Source: Vaginella massiliensis (GTDB lineage: Bacteria > Bacteroidota > Bacteroidia > Flavobacteriales > Weeksellaceae). From it: a stretch of DNA of 64,000 nt. The translations under genes and the position numbers were made by a program. A model generated the notes under the pieces. The model made no database searches. It was not told where the DNA came from and saw only the letters and a program-made list of their open reading frames with translations. The stretch spans positions 680,920 to 744,919 of the forward strand of contig NZ_LT593746.1 of NCBI RefSeq assembly GCF_900089075.1. Direction: 5' to 3'. Within the stretch, counting starts at the first letter, position 1. Each line of letters opens with the position of its first letter. Below are positions 18,443-27,688 of the stretch, in pieces.

Positions 18443-18483
18443 GGCATTCCTTTTTTTTGTACTTTAGAAAAAAATATGCACTC

Positions 18484-19386
18484 ATGTTTAGTACAACTTT
18501 TTTCTTCTTTGCTTTCATCGCATTCGTCATTATCGTACTCGGGATTTTCACTGTAAAACAGCAGACTGCAGTAGTAGTAGAACGCTTTGGCAAGTTTCAT
18601 AGCATTCGCAATTCCGGCTTACAGTTCAAGATTCCAATAATCGATAAAATAGCCGGAAAATTATCACTCAAAATTCAACAATTAGACGTGGTTGTCGAAA
18701 CCAAAACCAAAGACGACGTCTTCGTTCGCATTAAAGTTTCGGTTCAATACCAAGTAATCAAATCCCAAGTTTTCGATGCCTTTTACAAGCTCGATAATCC
18801 GTTCACCCAAATCACCTCTTTTGTGTTCGATGTGGTTCGAGCAGAAGTACCAAAACTTCGATTAGACGATGTATTCGAGAAAAAAGACGACATCGCTATC
18901 GCCGTGAAAAGCGAACTACAAGAAGCCATGAACTCGTACGGATATGAAATCATCAAAACCTTGGTTACCGATATCGATCCAGACGAACAAGTGAAACACG
19001 CCATGAACCGAATAAACGCAGCCGAAAGAGAAAAAATCGCTGCACAATATGAAGGTGACGCTCAGCGAATACTCATCGTAGAAAAAGCAAAAGCCGAAGC
19101 CGAGTCGAAAAGGCTACAAGGACAAGGAATTGCCGACCAACGTAGAGAAATTGCTCGCGGACTACTAGAGTCTGTAGATGTACTCAATAGCGTAGGAATT
19201 TCGTCGCAAGAAGCCTCGGCGCTTATCGTGGTTACCCAACACTACGATACACTGCAAGCTGTAGGGGAAAATTCGGGTAGCAAATTGGTGTTGTTGCCCA
19301 ACTCGCCAACCGTTGCCTCGGATATGTTGAACACGATGGTGACTTCTTTTACAGCAGCAAACGAAATCAACAAAGACAAATCTTAA
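18484..19386 (+). CDS. SPFH/band 7 (stomatin-like) membrane protein
   Basis: A 300-residue protein with one N-terminal membrane segment (FFFFAFIAFVIIVLGIF). The SPFH domain follows (QQTAVVVERFGKFHSIRNSG, QLDVVVETKTKDDVFVRIKV), then an Ala/Glu/Lys-rich coiled coil (RINAAEREKIAAQYEGDAQR) typical of stomatins. ATG at 18484 is preferred over a TTG at 18457. Family members form oligomeric rings in membrane microdomains and modulate proteases or channels. No NfeD partner is adjacent. It starts 41 bases after the DUF59 gene and probably shares its transcript. Confidence 0.88.
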   Translation: MFSTTFFFFAFIAFVIIVLGIFTVKQQTAVVVERFGKFHSIRNSGLQFKIPIIDKIAGKLSLKIQQLDVVVETKTKDDVFVRIKVSVQYQVIKSQVFDAFYKLDNPFTQITSFVFDVVRAEVPKLRLDDVFEKKDDIAIAVKSELQEAMNSYGYEIIKTLVTDIDPDEQVKHAMNRINAAEREKIAAQYEGDAQRILIVEKAKAEAESKRLQGQGIADQRREIARGLLESVDVLNSVGISSQEASALIVVTQHYDTLQAVGENSGSKLVLLPNSPTVASDMLNTMVTSFTAANEINKDKS

Positions 19387-19412
19387 AGAAAAATTCAACT
19401 TGCAATCATAAG

Positions 19413-19442
19413 AAAAATCCGATTCGCCCGAATCGGATTTTT
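19413..19442 (+). terminator. Terminator after the SPFH gene
   Basis: AAAAATCCGATTCG / CGAATCGGATTTTT forms a strong hairpin with a run of T, 27 bases past the SPFH stop. Confidence 0.88.
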
Positions 19443-19661
19443 TTTGTTAAAAAAGCAACATCAGTTAAATCATTAAAATTAGAATAATATTGATTTAATG
19501 CGCTTTCAAACCTTTATAAAACTTTTTAGAAAAAAGAGAAAATCAGCCTAAAATCAGCAACATTTTACAAAAAAAAAAACGAAGACAAGGCATTGTAGAA
19601 AAGAAACTGTAATTTAGTGGCTGTATTTATTCAGAAAAAAATAAATTAAAACATTTATACC

Positions 19662-21779
19662 ATGAAAAAAATATCCATATTACTTCTAAATCTTGGTCTA
19701 CTCATGAGTTTGAACGCACAAGACTTTAATGGCAAATATCCCAGCACCAAAAAATCTAAACATACAGACGAATATTTTGGTGAGAAAGTAGCCGACCCAT
19801 ATCGCTGGCTCGAAGACGACCGATCGGCAGAAACCAAAGCTTGGATAGAGGCCGAAAACAAACTTACGTTTTCTTATTTAGATGCCATTCCGTTACGCGA
19901 CGAACTGAAGAAACAGCTCACCGACATCTGGAATTACGAAAAAGTAGGAACGCCTTTCAAAGAAGGAAATTACACCTATTATTACAAAAACGACGGTTTG
20001 CAACAGCACTCGGTATTGTATCGAAAAAAAGGTGAAAACGGGAAAGAAGAAGTTTTTTTGGATCCGAATACATTTTCTAAAGACGGTTCTACATCGCTTT
20101 CAGACGTAAGCTTCTCTAAAGATGGGAGCTTGGTTGCCTATTCTATTTCTGAAGGAGGCTCTGACTGGAGAAAAGTAATCGTACTCGATGCAGAAACCAA
20201 AAAGCAAGTAGGCGAAACGCTGGTAGATGTGAAGTTCTCTGGCATTGCATGGCGAGGCAACGAAGGCTTCTACTATTCTAGTTACGACAAGCCAAAAGGT
20301 TCTGAACTTTCTGAAAAAACCGATCAGCACAAAGTGTATTTTCATACCTTAAATACGCCACAAAAAAATGATGAATTGATTTTTGGTGGAGAAAAAACGC
20401 CGCGTAGATATATTGGAGCTTACCTTACCGAAGATGAGCGTTTCTTGGTGATTACCGCTGCCAATACTACAACAGGAAACGAATTGTATGTTCAGGATTT
20501 GAATGCAAAAGACAAACAGTTTATACAATTGGCGAAAGGGTTCGACCAAAATGCTTCGGTTGTAGACAACCAAGGTGATGTACTTTTTGTACAAACCAAT
20601 TACAAAGCGCCCAACAATCGATTGATAAAAACCCTTTATACCAACACCAACAAAGACCAATGGCAAGATGTAATTGCCGAAATCGATCATGTGCTGAATG
20701 TCTCTACCGCAGGCAAATATTTCTTTGCTCACTACCTGAAAGATGCCGTAACGCAAATTCAGCAATTAGACAAAGCTGGTAAGAAAATACGCGACATTCA
20801 ATTGCCAGGCTTGGGAAGTGCAGGAGGTTTCGGTGGGAAAAAAGACGAAACAGAAGTTTATTACACTTTTAGCAACTATATCACGCCAAGTAGCAGTTAC
20901 AAATTCGATTTAGAAACTGGAAAATCTGAATTATACATAAAACCAGCCATCAAATTCAATCCAGAGGAATACGAATCTCAACAGGTTTTTTATACTTCTA
21001 AAGATGGCACAAAAGTTCCGATGATCATCACTTATAAAAAAGGTCTGAAACTCGATGGAAAAAATCCAACCATTCTCTATGGTTATGGCGGATTCAATAT
21101 CAGCCTTACACCTTCTTTCAGTGTAACCACAGCCACTTGGATCAAAAACGGCGGAGTTTATGCGGTTGCCAATTTGCGCGGTGGAGGTGAATACGGTAAA
21201 AAATGGCACGATGGCGGAAGGCAATTCAACAAACTGAATGTTTTTAATGATTTTATAGCAGCTGCAGAATATCTGCAACAAAACAAATACACTTCTGCAG
21301 AATATACCGCAATTTCTGGTGGTTCTAATGGCGGACTATTAGTAGGAGCAACCATGACCATAAATCCGAAAATTGCAAAAGTAGCCTTGCCAGCAGTGGG
21401 AGTTTTGGATATGTTGCGTTACCATACGTTTACAGCGGGTGCTGGTTGGGGATACGATTACGGTACAGCTGACGATAGCAAAGAAATGTTCGATTACCTC
21501 AAGGCTTATTCGCCCGTGCATAATGTAAAAAAAGGACAATGTTATCCGGCAACCTTGGTGACGACAGGCGACCACGACGACCGTGTGGTTCCAGCGCACT
21601 CGTACAAATTTGCCGCAGAGTTACAAGACAAGCAAGCATGTAAAAATCCGGTCATGATTCGTATCGAAACCAAAGCTGGGCACGGAGCTGGTCGTTCGAC
21701 AGAAGTGATCATCAACGAAACTGCCGACAAATTTGCTTTCACCTTATGGAATATGGGGATAAAGAATCTGAAAAAATGA
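19662..21779 (+). CDS. Prolyl oligopeptidase, S9A family, exported
   Basis: A 705-residue serine peptidase that cleaves short peptides after proline. A signal peptide (MKKISILLLNLGLLMSLNA) places it in the periplasm. The N-terminal GKYPSTKKSKHTDEYFGEKV...DPYRWLEDD is the standard S9A start, followed by a seven-bladed propeller and a C-terminal hydrolase domain. The nucleophile is Ser555 in SGGSNGG. The acid lies in GDHDDRVVPAHS and the His in TKAGHGAGRS. The gene stands alone, with a bidirectional hairpin separating it from the convergent metal ATPase. Confidence 0.95.
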   Translation: MKKISILLLNLGLLMSLNAQDFNGKYPSTKKSKHTDEYFGEKVADPYRWLEDDRSAETKAWIEAENKLTFSYLDAIPLRDELKKQLTDIWNYEKVGTPFKEGNYTYYYKNDGLQQHSVLYRKKGENGKEEVFLDPNTFSKDGSTSLSDVSFSKDGSLVAYSISEGGSDWRKVIVLDAETKKQVGETLVDVKFSGIAWRGNEGFYYSSYDKPKGSELSEKTDQHKVYFHTLNTPQKNDELIFGGEKTPRRYIGAYLTEDERFLVITAANTTTGNELYVQDLNAKDKQFIQLAKGFDQNASVVDNQGDVLFVQTNYKAPNNRLIKTLYTNTNKDQWQDVIAEIDHVLNVSTAGKYFFAHYLKDAVTQIQQLDKAGKKIRDIQLPGLGSAGGFGGKKDETEVYYTFSNYITPSSSYKFDLETGKSELYIKPAIKFNPEEYESQQVFYTSKDGTKVPMIITYKKGLKLDGKNPTILYGYGGFNISLTPSFSVTTATWIKNGGVYAVANLRGGGEYGKKWHDGGRQFNKLNVFNDFIAAAEYLQQNKYTSAEYTAISGGSNGGLLVGATMTINPKIAKVALPAVGVLDMLRYHTFTAGAGWGYDYGTADDSKEMFDYLKAYSPVHNVKKGQCYPATLVTTGDHDDRVVPAHSYKFAAELQDKQACKNPVMIRIETKAGHGAGRSTEVIINETADKFAFTLWNMGIKNLKK

Positions 21780-21928
21780 TAGGATAACTTTTTTAATAAA
21801 ATACCTTTTCAACTAAAATTATTGTGACAAGGCATAAAGAAATAAGGTTTGAATAAATTGGAGCTTTTGTAAGAGCATCAATAGAATGTTGAAACCTGAA
21901 TTCAATTGTAATGACCTTGCACGAGATG

Positions 21929-21978
21929 AAAAACTCGAGCCGTGATCGGAATTTATTTCCGAATCTGGTTCGAGTTTT
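21929..21978. terminator. Bidirectional terminator between prolyl oligopeptidase and metal ATPase
   Basis: AAAAACTCGAGCC pairs with GGTTCGAGTTTT (one G-U pair) and encloses an inner hairpin CGGAA-TTTAT-TTCCG. T tracts follow on both strands, so it can serve both convergent genes. Confidence 0.7.
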
Positions 21979-21990
21979 GTTTTTCTGCCG

Positions 21991-23913
21991 TTAGAATTTC
22001 ATTTTTTGTATACGAACTGCATTGAGAATTGCCAACAAAGCAACGCCAACATCGGCAAAAACGGCTTCCCACATATTGGCTACACCTTCGGCGCCAAGGA
22101 GCAATACAACGATTTTTATTCCTAAAGCTAGGGCGATATTTTGCAAAACAATTGCTCGAGTCGCTCGACCTATTTTTATACTGGTATTCAGTTTTGATAA
22201 ATTATCGGTCTGAATCACCATATCGGCAGTTTCTATTGCGGCATCACTACCCAATCCTCCCATCGCAATCCCAATATCACTCAAAGCCAAAACTGGAGCA
22301 TCGTTGATTCCGTCACCTACAAAAGCAAGCGTTTCAGCACCTTTTGCCTTCAGCTTTTCCACTTCTTTCACCTTATCTTCGGGCAGCAATTCGCCTTTGG
22401 CATGGTCTATACCCACGGCATTGGCAACCTCATTCACGATGCCAATGCGATCGCCACTCAGCATGACGGTTTTCTTCACCCCGAGTTTTTTCAGATCTCG
22501 AATACTTTCTTTAGCTTCAGCTTTTATCCTATCCGCCACTATAATATGTCCAATATATTGCTGATTTTTGGCTGCTACGACCAAACTTTCTTCGATCGAA
22601 TTTAACTTTTCAGGATATTCGATTCCAAATTGTGCTAGCAGGCGAGTGTTCCCGACGAGGATTTCATTAGTATTAAAATTTCCTTTCAGTCCTTTTCCCG
22701 AGATTTCTTCTACATTTTCGGCGTCGAGACTCGAAGCGTGATGAGCAACAACAGCTTTGGCTATCGGGTGGTTGGATTGCTTTTCGAGCGCAGAGACCAT
22801 TTCGAGAAACTCATGGGTGTCGAGGAAAGTTTCGACCAACTGCACTTCAAAAATTCCTTCAGTCACAGTACCCGTTTTGTCCATGACCACCGTATCTACT
22901 TTGGCGATGAGGTCGAGAAAATTAGATCCTTTTATGAGAATTCCATTGCTAGAAGCCGCACCGATTCCGCCAAAATAACCCAATGGAATAGAAATCACCA
23001 AGGCACATGGGCAGGAGATGACCAAAAATACAAGACCGCGGTACAACCAATCTTCGAAGCGATAATTTTCGACCGTAAAATATGGAATCGTGACCAAAGC
23101 CAAAGCTGAAAAGAAGACGATGGGTGTGTAAATTTTAGCAAATTTTCTGATGAACAATTCGGTAGGCGCTTTGCGTGTGCTGGCTTCTTCTACCAATTGT
23201 AGAATTTTGGAGATAGAAGTATCGTTAAATTTTTTGGATGTTTCGACTTCGATTACATTCTCCAAATTTATCATTCCGGCCAATACCGTTTCGCCTCTGA
23301 GGTAAGTCTTTGGCTTGCTTTCGCCTGTAAGAGACGAGGTGTTGAAGCTTCCCTTTTCGGAAAGTAGAACGCCATCTAACGGAATTTTCTCTCCAACTTT
23401 GACCTGAATTCGTTCGCCAATTTCTACCGTTTCGGGCTCGACATCGATGAGTTGATGTTGGCGAAAAACATGGGCAACATTTGGACGCACATCCAACAAG
23501 GCTTTTACATTTCGTCTTGCTTTGCTTACCGCCGCATCCTGAAAAAGTTCACCAATCGTATAAAACAGCATCACCGCTACGCCTTCGGGATATTCGCCAA
23601 TGATAAATGCGCCTAAGGTAGCAATGCCCATCAAAGAAAATTCATTGAAAAAATCGAATCGCTTGACCAATTCAAACGCTTGTTTCCAAACCGAAAATCC
23701 AACCAAAAGATAAGCTAATCCGTACCAAACAAGCGGAATTACGTTGGATGTTATAAACCATTTGGGTTGGATGAGGTACTGACAGCTGAGCGCCGAAAAG
23801 AATAAAATCAAGCTGGCGTACAGCAACCATGGTTTTTGTTCATGGTGATGATCGTGATCGGTATGATGTTGATGGCTGTGCGAAGTGCAACAACACGCAT
23901 GATTTTTTGACAT
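21991..23913 (-). CDS. Heavy-metal P1B-type ATPase (Zn/Cd/Pb class)
   Basis: A 640-residue inner-membrane exporter. The N-terminus lacks a ferredoxin-like metal-binding domain. It has instead CCCTSHSHQHHTDHDHHHEQ, a Cys/His-rich metal-binding tail. Transport motif SCPCALV, phosphorylation motif DKTGTVTEG, the HP dipeptide (KQSNHPIAKA) and hinge GDGINDAPVLA are intact, as is TGES in the actuator domain. CPC with a His-rich tail fits the Zn/Cd class. It lies 46 bases downstream of a Fur/Zur-type repressor and is probably controlled by it. Confidence 0.92.
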   Translation of the reverse strand: MSKNHACCCTSHSHQHHTDHDHHHEQKPWLLYASLILFFSALSCQYLIQPKWFITSNVIPLVWYGLAYLLVGFSVWKQAFELVKRFDFFNEFSLMGIATLGAFIIGEYPEGVAVMLFYTIGELFQDAAVSKARRNVKALLDVRPNVAHVFRQHQLIDVEPETVEIGERIQVKVGEKIPLDGVLLSEKGSFNTSSLTGESKPKTYLRGETVLAGMINLENVIEVETSKKFNDTSISKILQLVEEASTRKAPTELFIRKFAKIYTPIVFFSALALVTIPYFTVENYRFEDWLYRGLVFLVISCPCALVISIPLGYFGGIGAASSNGILIKGSNFLDLIAKVDTVVMDKTGTVTEGIFEVQLVETFLDTHEFLEMVSALEKQSNHPIAKAVVAHHASSLDAENVEEISGKGLKGNFNTNEILVGNTRLLAQFGIEYPEKLNSIEESLVVAAKNQQYIGHIIVADRIKAEAKESIRDLKKLGVKKTVMLSGDRIGIVNEVANAVGIDHAKGELLPEDKVKEVEKLKAKGAETLAFVGDGINDAPVLALSDIGIAMGGLGSDAAIETADMVIQTDNLSKLNTSIKIGRATRAIVLQNIALALGIKIVVLLLGAEGVANMWEAVFADVGVALLAILNAVRIQKMKF

Positions 23914-23959
23914 AATCGGAATCTTTATCTGCCAAAATTATAAAAAACGATATGCAACT

Positions 23960-24403
23960 TTATTGCAATCTTGACTTGGGTGTGCAGTGATCGCAAACTC
24001 CTCTGAGAACGATAGAAGACTGTTCGACCTCGAAATTTTTTGGAAGAACGATTTCGGGTAAATGAACCTTGCGTAGGCAAAAAGTGTTTTGACAAATAGT
24101 GCAATGAAAATGAGCATGCGCAAACTCTGGCGTGCAGAGGCAGTTGGACTCGCACAAGGCGTATTTTACAGCTCCGGTACCGTCTTCTATGGCATGGATG
24201 AGTTTGTGTTCTTCGAAGGTTTTGAGCGTTCTGAAGATGGTAGAACGATCTGCCTGGTCGAGTTGGCTGTCCAGATCATTCAAGCTTAGGGCAACTTCAG
24301 TTTTCAAAAGTTTTTTCAACACCAAAATCCGCATCGACGTTGGGTTGATGTTACGCTTCTGAAGCATTTCTTCCAAATTTTCTACTACTGCGTCCATCAC
24401 CAT
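23960..24403 (-). CDS. Fur-family metalloregulator, Zur-like
   Basis: About 147 residues, or 145 if it starts at the second ATG. An N-terminal winged helix (MRILVLKKLLKTEVALSLND, STIFRTLKTFEEHKLIHAIE) precedes a metal-binding dimerisation domain. HAHFHCTIC with CDHC supplies the structural zinc cysteines. Its start ATG overlaps the amidase stop as TAATG, so the two are translationally coupled. Being followed by a metal exporter suggests zinc or cadmium sensing rather than iron; the exact metal is not proven by sequence. Confidence 0.85.
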   Translation of the reverse strand: MVMDAVVENLEEMLQKRNINPTSMRILVLKKLLKTEVALSLNDLDSQLDQADRSTIFRTLKTFEEHKLIHAIEDGTGAVKYALCESNCLCTPEFAHAHFHCTICQNTFCLRKVHLPEIVLPKNFEVEQSSIVLRGVCDHCTPKSRLQ

Positions 24404-25182
24404 TACAATTCCAATACAAAATCGTCTCGATCATTCAGAAAACCAAAATGTTTTCGAGTTCGCCACATTTTATCTCGATCCAACTCAAAACTAAGTATTT
24501 CGGCATGTTGGCTCAAGTTTTCCATTTCTTGCCCCAGTTCGTCAAACATTTTCGAATCGCCTTGGTAAACCAGGTCATAACCATCTGTCCCAATTCGGTT
24601 TACCCCAGCTACAAACGCCATATTTTCCATTGCTCTGGCTTGCAACAAGGTCATCCAGGCATGGCGGCGTGCTTGCGGCCAAGAAGCATTGCAGAGCAAC
24701 AAATCGTATTCGTCGGTGTTGCGACACCAAACAGGAAAACGCAAATCGTAACATACAATGGGTCTTATCTTCCAGCCTTTGTAATAGATAGAAACGATGC
24801 GATCACCTGCCGAATAGACATCGGCTTCTTTGCCATAACCAAACAGATGTTTTTTATCGTAAATGTAAATAGCGCCTTCGGGTGTGACGAAATAGAAACG
24901 GTTGAAATATAAGTCAGCTTCTTTGGTCGAAATGCTTCCTGCAATAGCCGAATTGAGTTCTTTGGCTTTGGTTTGCATCCATTCGAAAGAGGGACCGAAT
25001 GGTTTTTCTGCAATTTTTTCGACATTCATACTGAATCCGGAGGCAAACATTTCGGGCAAAAGGATCAGATCCGAACGATGATGCTTCAGCAATTGATCCA
25101 TATAGGCAAAATTGGCCTCGCGATCTTCCCAAATCACATCGAACTGTATCAAAGATATTCGTAATAATGATTCGTTTTGCAT
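24403..25182 (-). CDS. Nitrilase-superfamily amidase (omega-amidase/YafV-like)
   Basis: A 259-residue cytosolic carbon-nitrogen hydrolase. The Glu-Lys-Cys triad is visible: Glu in LILLPEMFASGF, Lys in YDKKHLFGYG, and Cys in RPIVCYDLRFPVW. VAGVNRIGTDG is a further family motif. YafV-type members hydrolyse alpha-ketoglutaramate and similar omega-amides, removing toxic transamination by-products. It is the fourth gene of the recF operon and overlaps the downstream regulator start. Confidence 0.88.
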   Translation of the reverse strand: MQNESLLRISLIQFDVIWEDREANFAYMDQLLKHHRSDLILLPEMFASGFSMNVEKIAEKPFGPSFEWMQTKAKELNSAIAGSISTKEADLYFNRFYFVTPEGAIYIYDKKHLFGYGKEADVYSAGDRIVSIYYKGWKIRPIVCYDLRFPVWCRNTDEYDLLLCNASWPQARRHAWMTLLQARAMENMAFVAGVNRIGTDGYDLVYQGDSKMFDELGQEMENLSQHAEILSFELDRDKMWRTRKHFGFLNDRDDFVLEL

Positions 25183-25217
25183 ACTCGATATTTTATACTA
25201 AGGTACAACCATTCTGC

Positions 25218-26183
25218 TTAGTTTTCATATTTCATGATAAAATTATAGGCTCGTTTGTCTGCCCAAGAATGTTTTTTGCCACGCAAGGTAAATCCGCAAT
25301 GTCCGCCAAATTGTGGCTGTTCGAAATAGACAAACGGATGATGCTCGAACAGTGAAATATCGTAACATTCTTTGCCCAAAAAAGGATCGTTTTTAGCATT
25401 CACAACCAAGCATGGGATGCGAATGTTTTTCAGGCTAGATTTGGGTGAGGCTCTTTCGTAATAATCTTCTTTGTTGGCGTAATGATGCAGGGGAGCGGTA
25501 AAATAATCGTCGATCTCGTCGAACGATCTGATTTTGTTCAGCATCTCTTCGTTGAGTTTTCCTGGGAATTGTGCTGCTTTTTCTTGTAGTTTCGGAACAA
25601 GGGTTCTTTTAAAATTTTGAAAATACACCACATTCGGAAATCTTTTCAGCGTGTCTGCAGATGATTTTAGCGAAATAGGAGTAGATATGGCAACGGCAGC
25701 TTTTACTTCTTTAGGGATGCTTAGATTGCCCAAATAATTCATCACCAACGCGCCACCCATAGAAAAACCAACCAAGTAGATAGCGCGATAACCCAGGGCC
25801 ACGGCATGCTTTACAACGGTGTCCAAATCATCATACGCACCATGATGGTACAGTCTTGCTAGGCGATTCATCACGCCCCCACAACTTCGGTAATTCCATG
25901 CGAGAACGTTAAAATCTCGATCGAAAAAATAATCGGAACAGCTGTTCATATAAGGACGTTTGGAGTCGCCCTCTAATCCATGACAAAGAATGAGTAATCG
26001 ATCTTGATGCGATTTTTTTCTCCAATCCAAATTCAAAAAGTCACCATCTTCCAACTCCAATTTTTCTCGCTCATAGTCTGGAGCAGGATATTTTCTGATG
26101 CGTGCTGGATAAATGGTTGAATAATGTGCGTTTTCGAATAATATACTTTGGGGTCGGTAGGTAGATCGGTTAATCAAAGGCAT
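25218..26183 (-). CDS. Alpha/beta hydrolase, YheT family
   Basis: A 321-residue hydrolase. The oxyanion region LLILCHGLEGDSKRPYM, nucleophile elbow VGFSMGGALVMNY (Ser), acid in NAKNDPFLG and the His in FGGHCGFTLRG are all present. YheT-type proteins are predicted esterases or acyltransferases with no firmly known substrate. ATG at 26183 is chosen; it lies two bases past the TGA of the DUF721 gene, indicating coupling. About 35 bases separate it from the amidase. Confidence 0.85.
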   Translation of the reverse strand: MPLINRSTYRPQSILFENAHYSTIYPARIRKYPAPDYEREKLELEDGDFLNLDWRKKSHQDRLLILCHGLEGDSKRPYMNSCSDYFFDRDFNVLAWNYRSCGGVMNRLARLYHHGAYDDLDTVVKHAVALGYRAIYLVGFSMGGALVMNYLGNLSIPKEVKAAVAISTPISLKSSADTLKRFPNVVYFQNFKRTLVPKLQEKAAQFPGKLNEEMLNKIRSFDEIDDYFTAPLHHYANKEDYYERASPKSSLKNIRIPCLVVNAKNDPFLGKECYDISLFEHHPFVYFEQPQFGGHCGFTLRGKKHSWADKRAYNFIMKYEN

Positions 26184-26185
26184 AA

Positions 26186-26488
26186 TCAATAAATTTTTAC
26201 ATCGGTTAGGTATTCTTGGTTTAGTTCTTCGTTTATGTTTTCTAATATTTTGGCTTTTCCATACATCAATTCGTTGCGCATTGCGGGAGAATTCATTTTG
26301 ATGTACAAAACGCCTTTTCTCACCTCAATTTTTTCGGTAAAACGGTCAAAAAAACTACCCATCAATTTCTTCCAAGCCATTTCTGCTTTTACCTCGAGCA
26401 ACAAATCTTGCTTGCCTATTTGATGAATATAATGCTCCAAAGCCTGACTGAAGGTTTGTTCGTTGGATCTTTTGTCAAACTTTTTCAT
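26186..26488 (-). CDS. DUF721 (DciA-like) protein
   Basis: A 100-residue protein of the DUF721 family. DciA members of this family help load the replicative helicase DnaB where DnaC is absent. The hallmark region is AEMAWKKLMGSFFDRFTEKI followed by GVLYIKMNSPAMRNELMYGK. It overlaps the recF stop by four bases (ATGA), a conserved neighbourhood with replication genes. This version is the short, single-domain form. Confidence 0.85.
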   Translation of the reverse strand: MKKFDKRSNEQTFSQALEHYIHQIGKQDLLLEVKAEMAWKKLMGSFFDRFTEKIEVRKGVLYIKMNSPAMRNELMYGKAKILENINEELNQEYLTDVKIY

Positions 26489-27564
26489 AATCTAAAAATT
26501 TTGCTTTCTGCATTGATTCTCTTCACAATAGATTCTGTGCGCTCTGGATGGGTATCGGTAATGAAAATCTGACCAAAACGATCTTCGTTCACCAACCGAA
26601 TCAATTGCGTTACGCGATGCTCATCCAACTTGTCGAAAATATCATCTAACAACAAAATAGGCGTCGTATTCAGGGCATTTTTTATCACCTCGAGTTGTGC
26701 CAATTTCAGGGCGATGAGATAGGATTTTTGTTGACCTTGCGACCCAAATTTTTTCACTGGATGATAGAAAATCTGAAAATCTAAATCGTCTTTGTGAATC
26801 CCTACAGTCGTGTGCTGTGCCTGTCGATCTTTGTGCAAATGCTCTTGCAAAAGCAACTCGAACGGACGATCGTTCAATTGCGAAACGTAGCGAATGTTCA
26901 CTTGTTCTTTTTCTTCTGAGATGGCAGCATAGTAGGTAAGAAAAGCCTCTGAAAAGTTTTGGATAAACGCTTTCCGTTCGTTGTGAATTGCATTGCCCAA
27001 TTGCACCAATTCTAGGTCGTAAATCTCCAGAGAACTCGAGTCGAATGTCTGGTTTGCTGCAAAATACTTCAATAATGCGTTGCGCTGTGCAAGCACCTTG
27101 TTATATCTGATAAGGTTTTGCAAATACGATTTGTTTGCTTGCGAAATGATGTTGTCTAAGAATTTTCTTCTCACCTCGCTGCCTTCGTTGATGAGGTCGT
27201 TGTCGTACGGCGAAATCATCACCACTGGAAATTGCCCAATATGGTCGGCTAAGCGATCGTATGGTTTGCCGTTTTTTTTCAGTTGTTTTGCCTGGCCTTT
27301 TCTCACCAAACAAAAAACCTGATCTTCTCCGTTTTCATTCTCAAACAATCCGTCCAACACAAAAAAATCGTGGTCGAATTGGATATTCATCGCATCGGAA
27401 TGATTGAGATACGATTTGCTCAACGCTAAATAATGCACCGCATCGAGGATATTGGTTTTGCCTTTACCATTTTGCCCAACAATTGCATTGATTTTAGAAG
27501 AAAAATCAAAATCTTTCTCAGAGAAATTCTTGAATTGACGAGCTTTGAGCGACTTTAGATGCAT
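26485..27564 (-). CDS. recF: DNA replication/repair ATPase RecF
   Basis: A 359-residue SMC-like ATPase that helps load RecA at single-strand gaps. Walker A is GQNGKGKTNILDAVHYL near residues 34-50, the signature motif is GSQGQQKSYLIALKLAQ, and Walker B is PILLLDDIFDKLDEHR. The N-terminal LKSLKARQFKNF is typical. It heads a reverse-strand operon with DUF721, hydrolase, amidase, Fur-type regulator and metal ATPase, and is divergent from hisS with 124 bases between. Confidence 0.95.
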   Translation of the reverse strand: MHLKSLKARQFKNFSEKDFDFSSKINAIVGQNGKGKTNILDAVHYLALSKSYLNHSDAMNIQFDHDFFVLDGLFENENGEDQVFCLVRKGQAKQLKKNGKPYDRLADHIGQFPVVMISPYDNDLINEGSEVRRKFLDNIISQANKSYLQNLIRYNKVLAQRNALLKYFAANQTFDSSSLEIYDLELVQLGNAIHNERKAFIQNFSEAFLTYYAAISEEKEQVNIRYVSQLNDRPFELLLQEHLHKDRQAQHTTVGIHKDDLDFQIFYHPVKKFGSQGQQKSYLIALKLAQLEVIKNALNTTPILLLDDIFDKLDEHRVTQLIRLVNEDRFGQIFITDTHPERTESIVKRINAESKIFRL

Positions 27565-27657
27565 AGGGCAAAGGTATGATTTATTCGGCTGATACTAAAA
27601 TGGCTTCCGAATTTTTGGTCGGAAATAATTTTACTTTTATCTAAGTGCTAAATGCGT

Positions 27658-27665
27658 TAAATTTG
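27658..27665 (+). promoter_or_regulatory. Candidate -7 element of hisS
   Basis: TAAATTTG fits TAnnTTTG, 23 bases before the hisS ATG. No convincing -33 partner was seen. Confidence 0.4.
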
Positions 27666-27688
27666 CCTTTTTAATAGAATAAACAACA

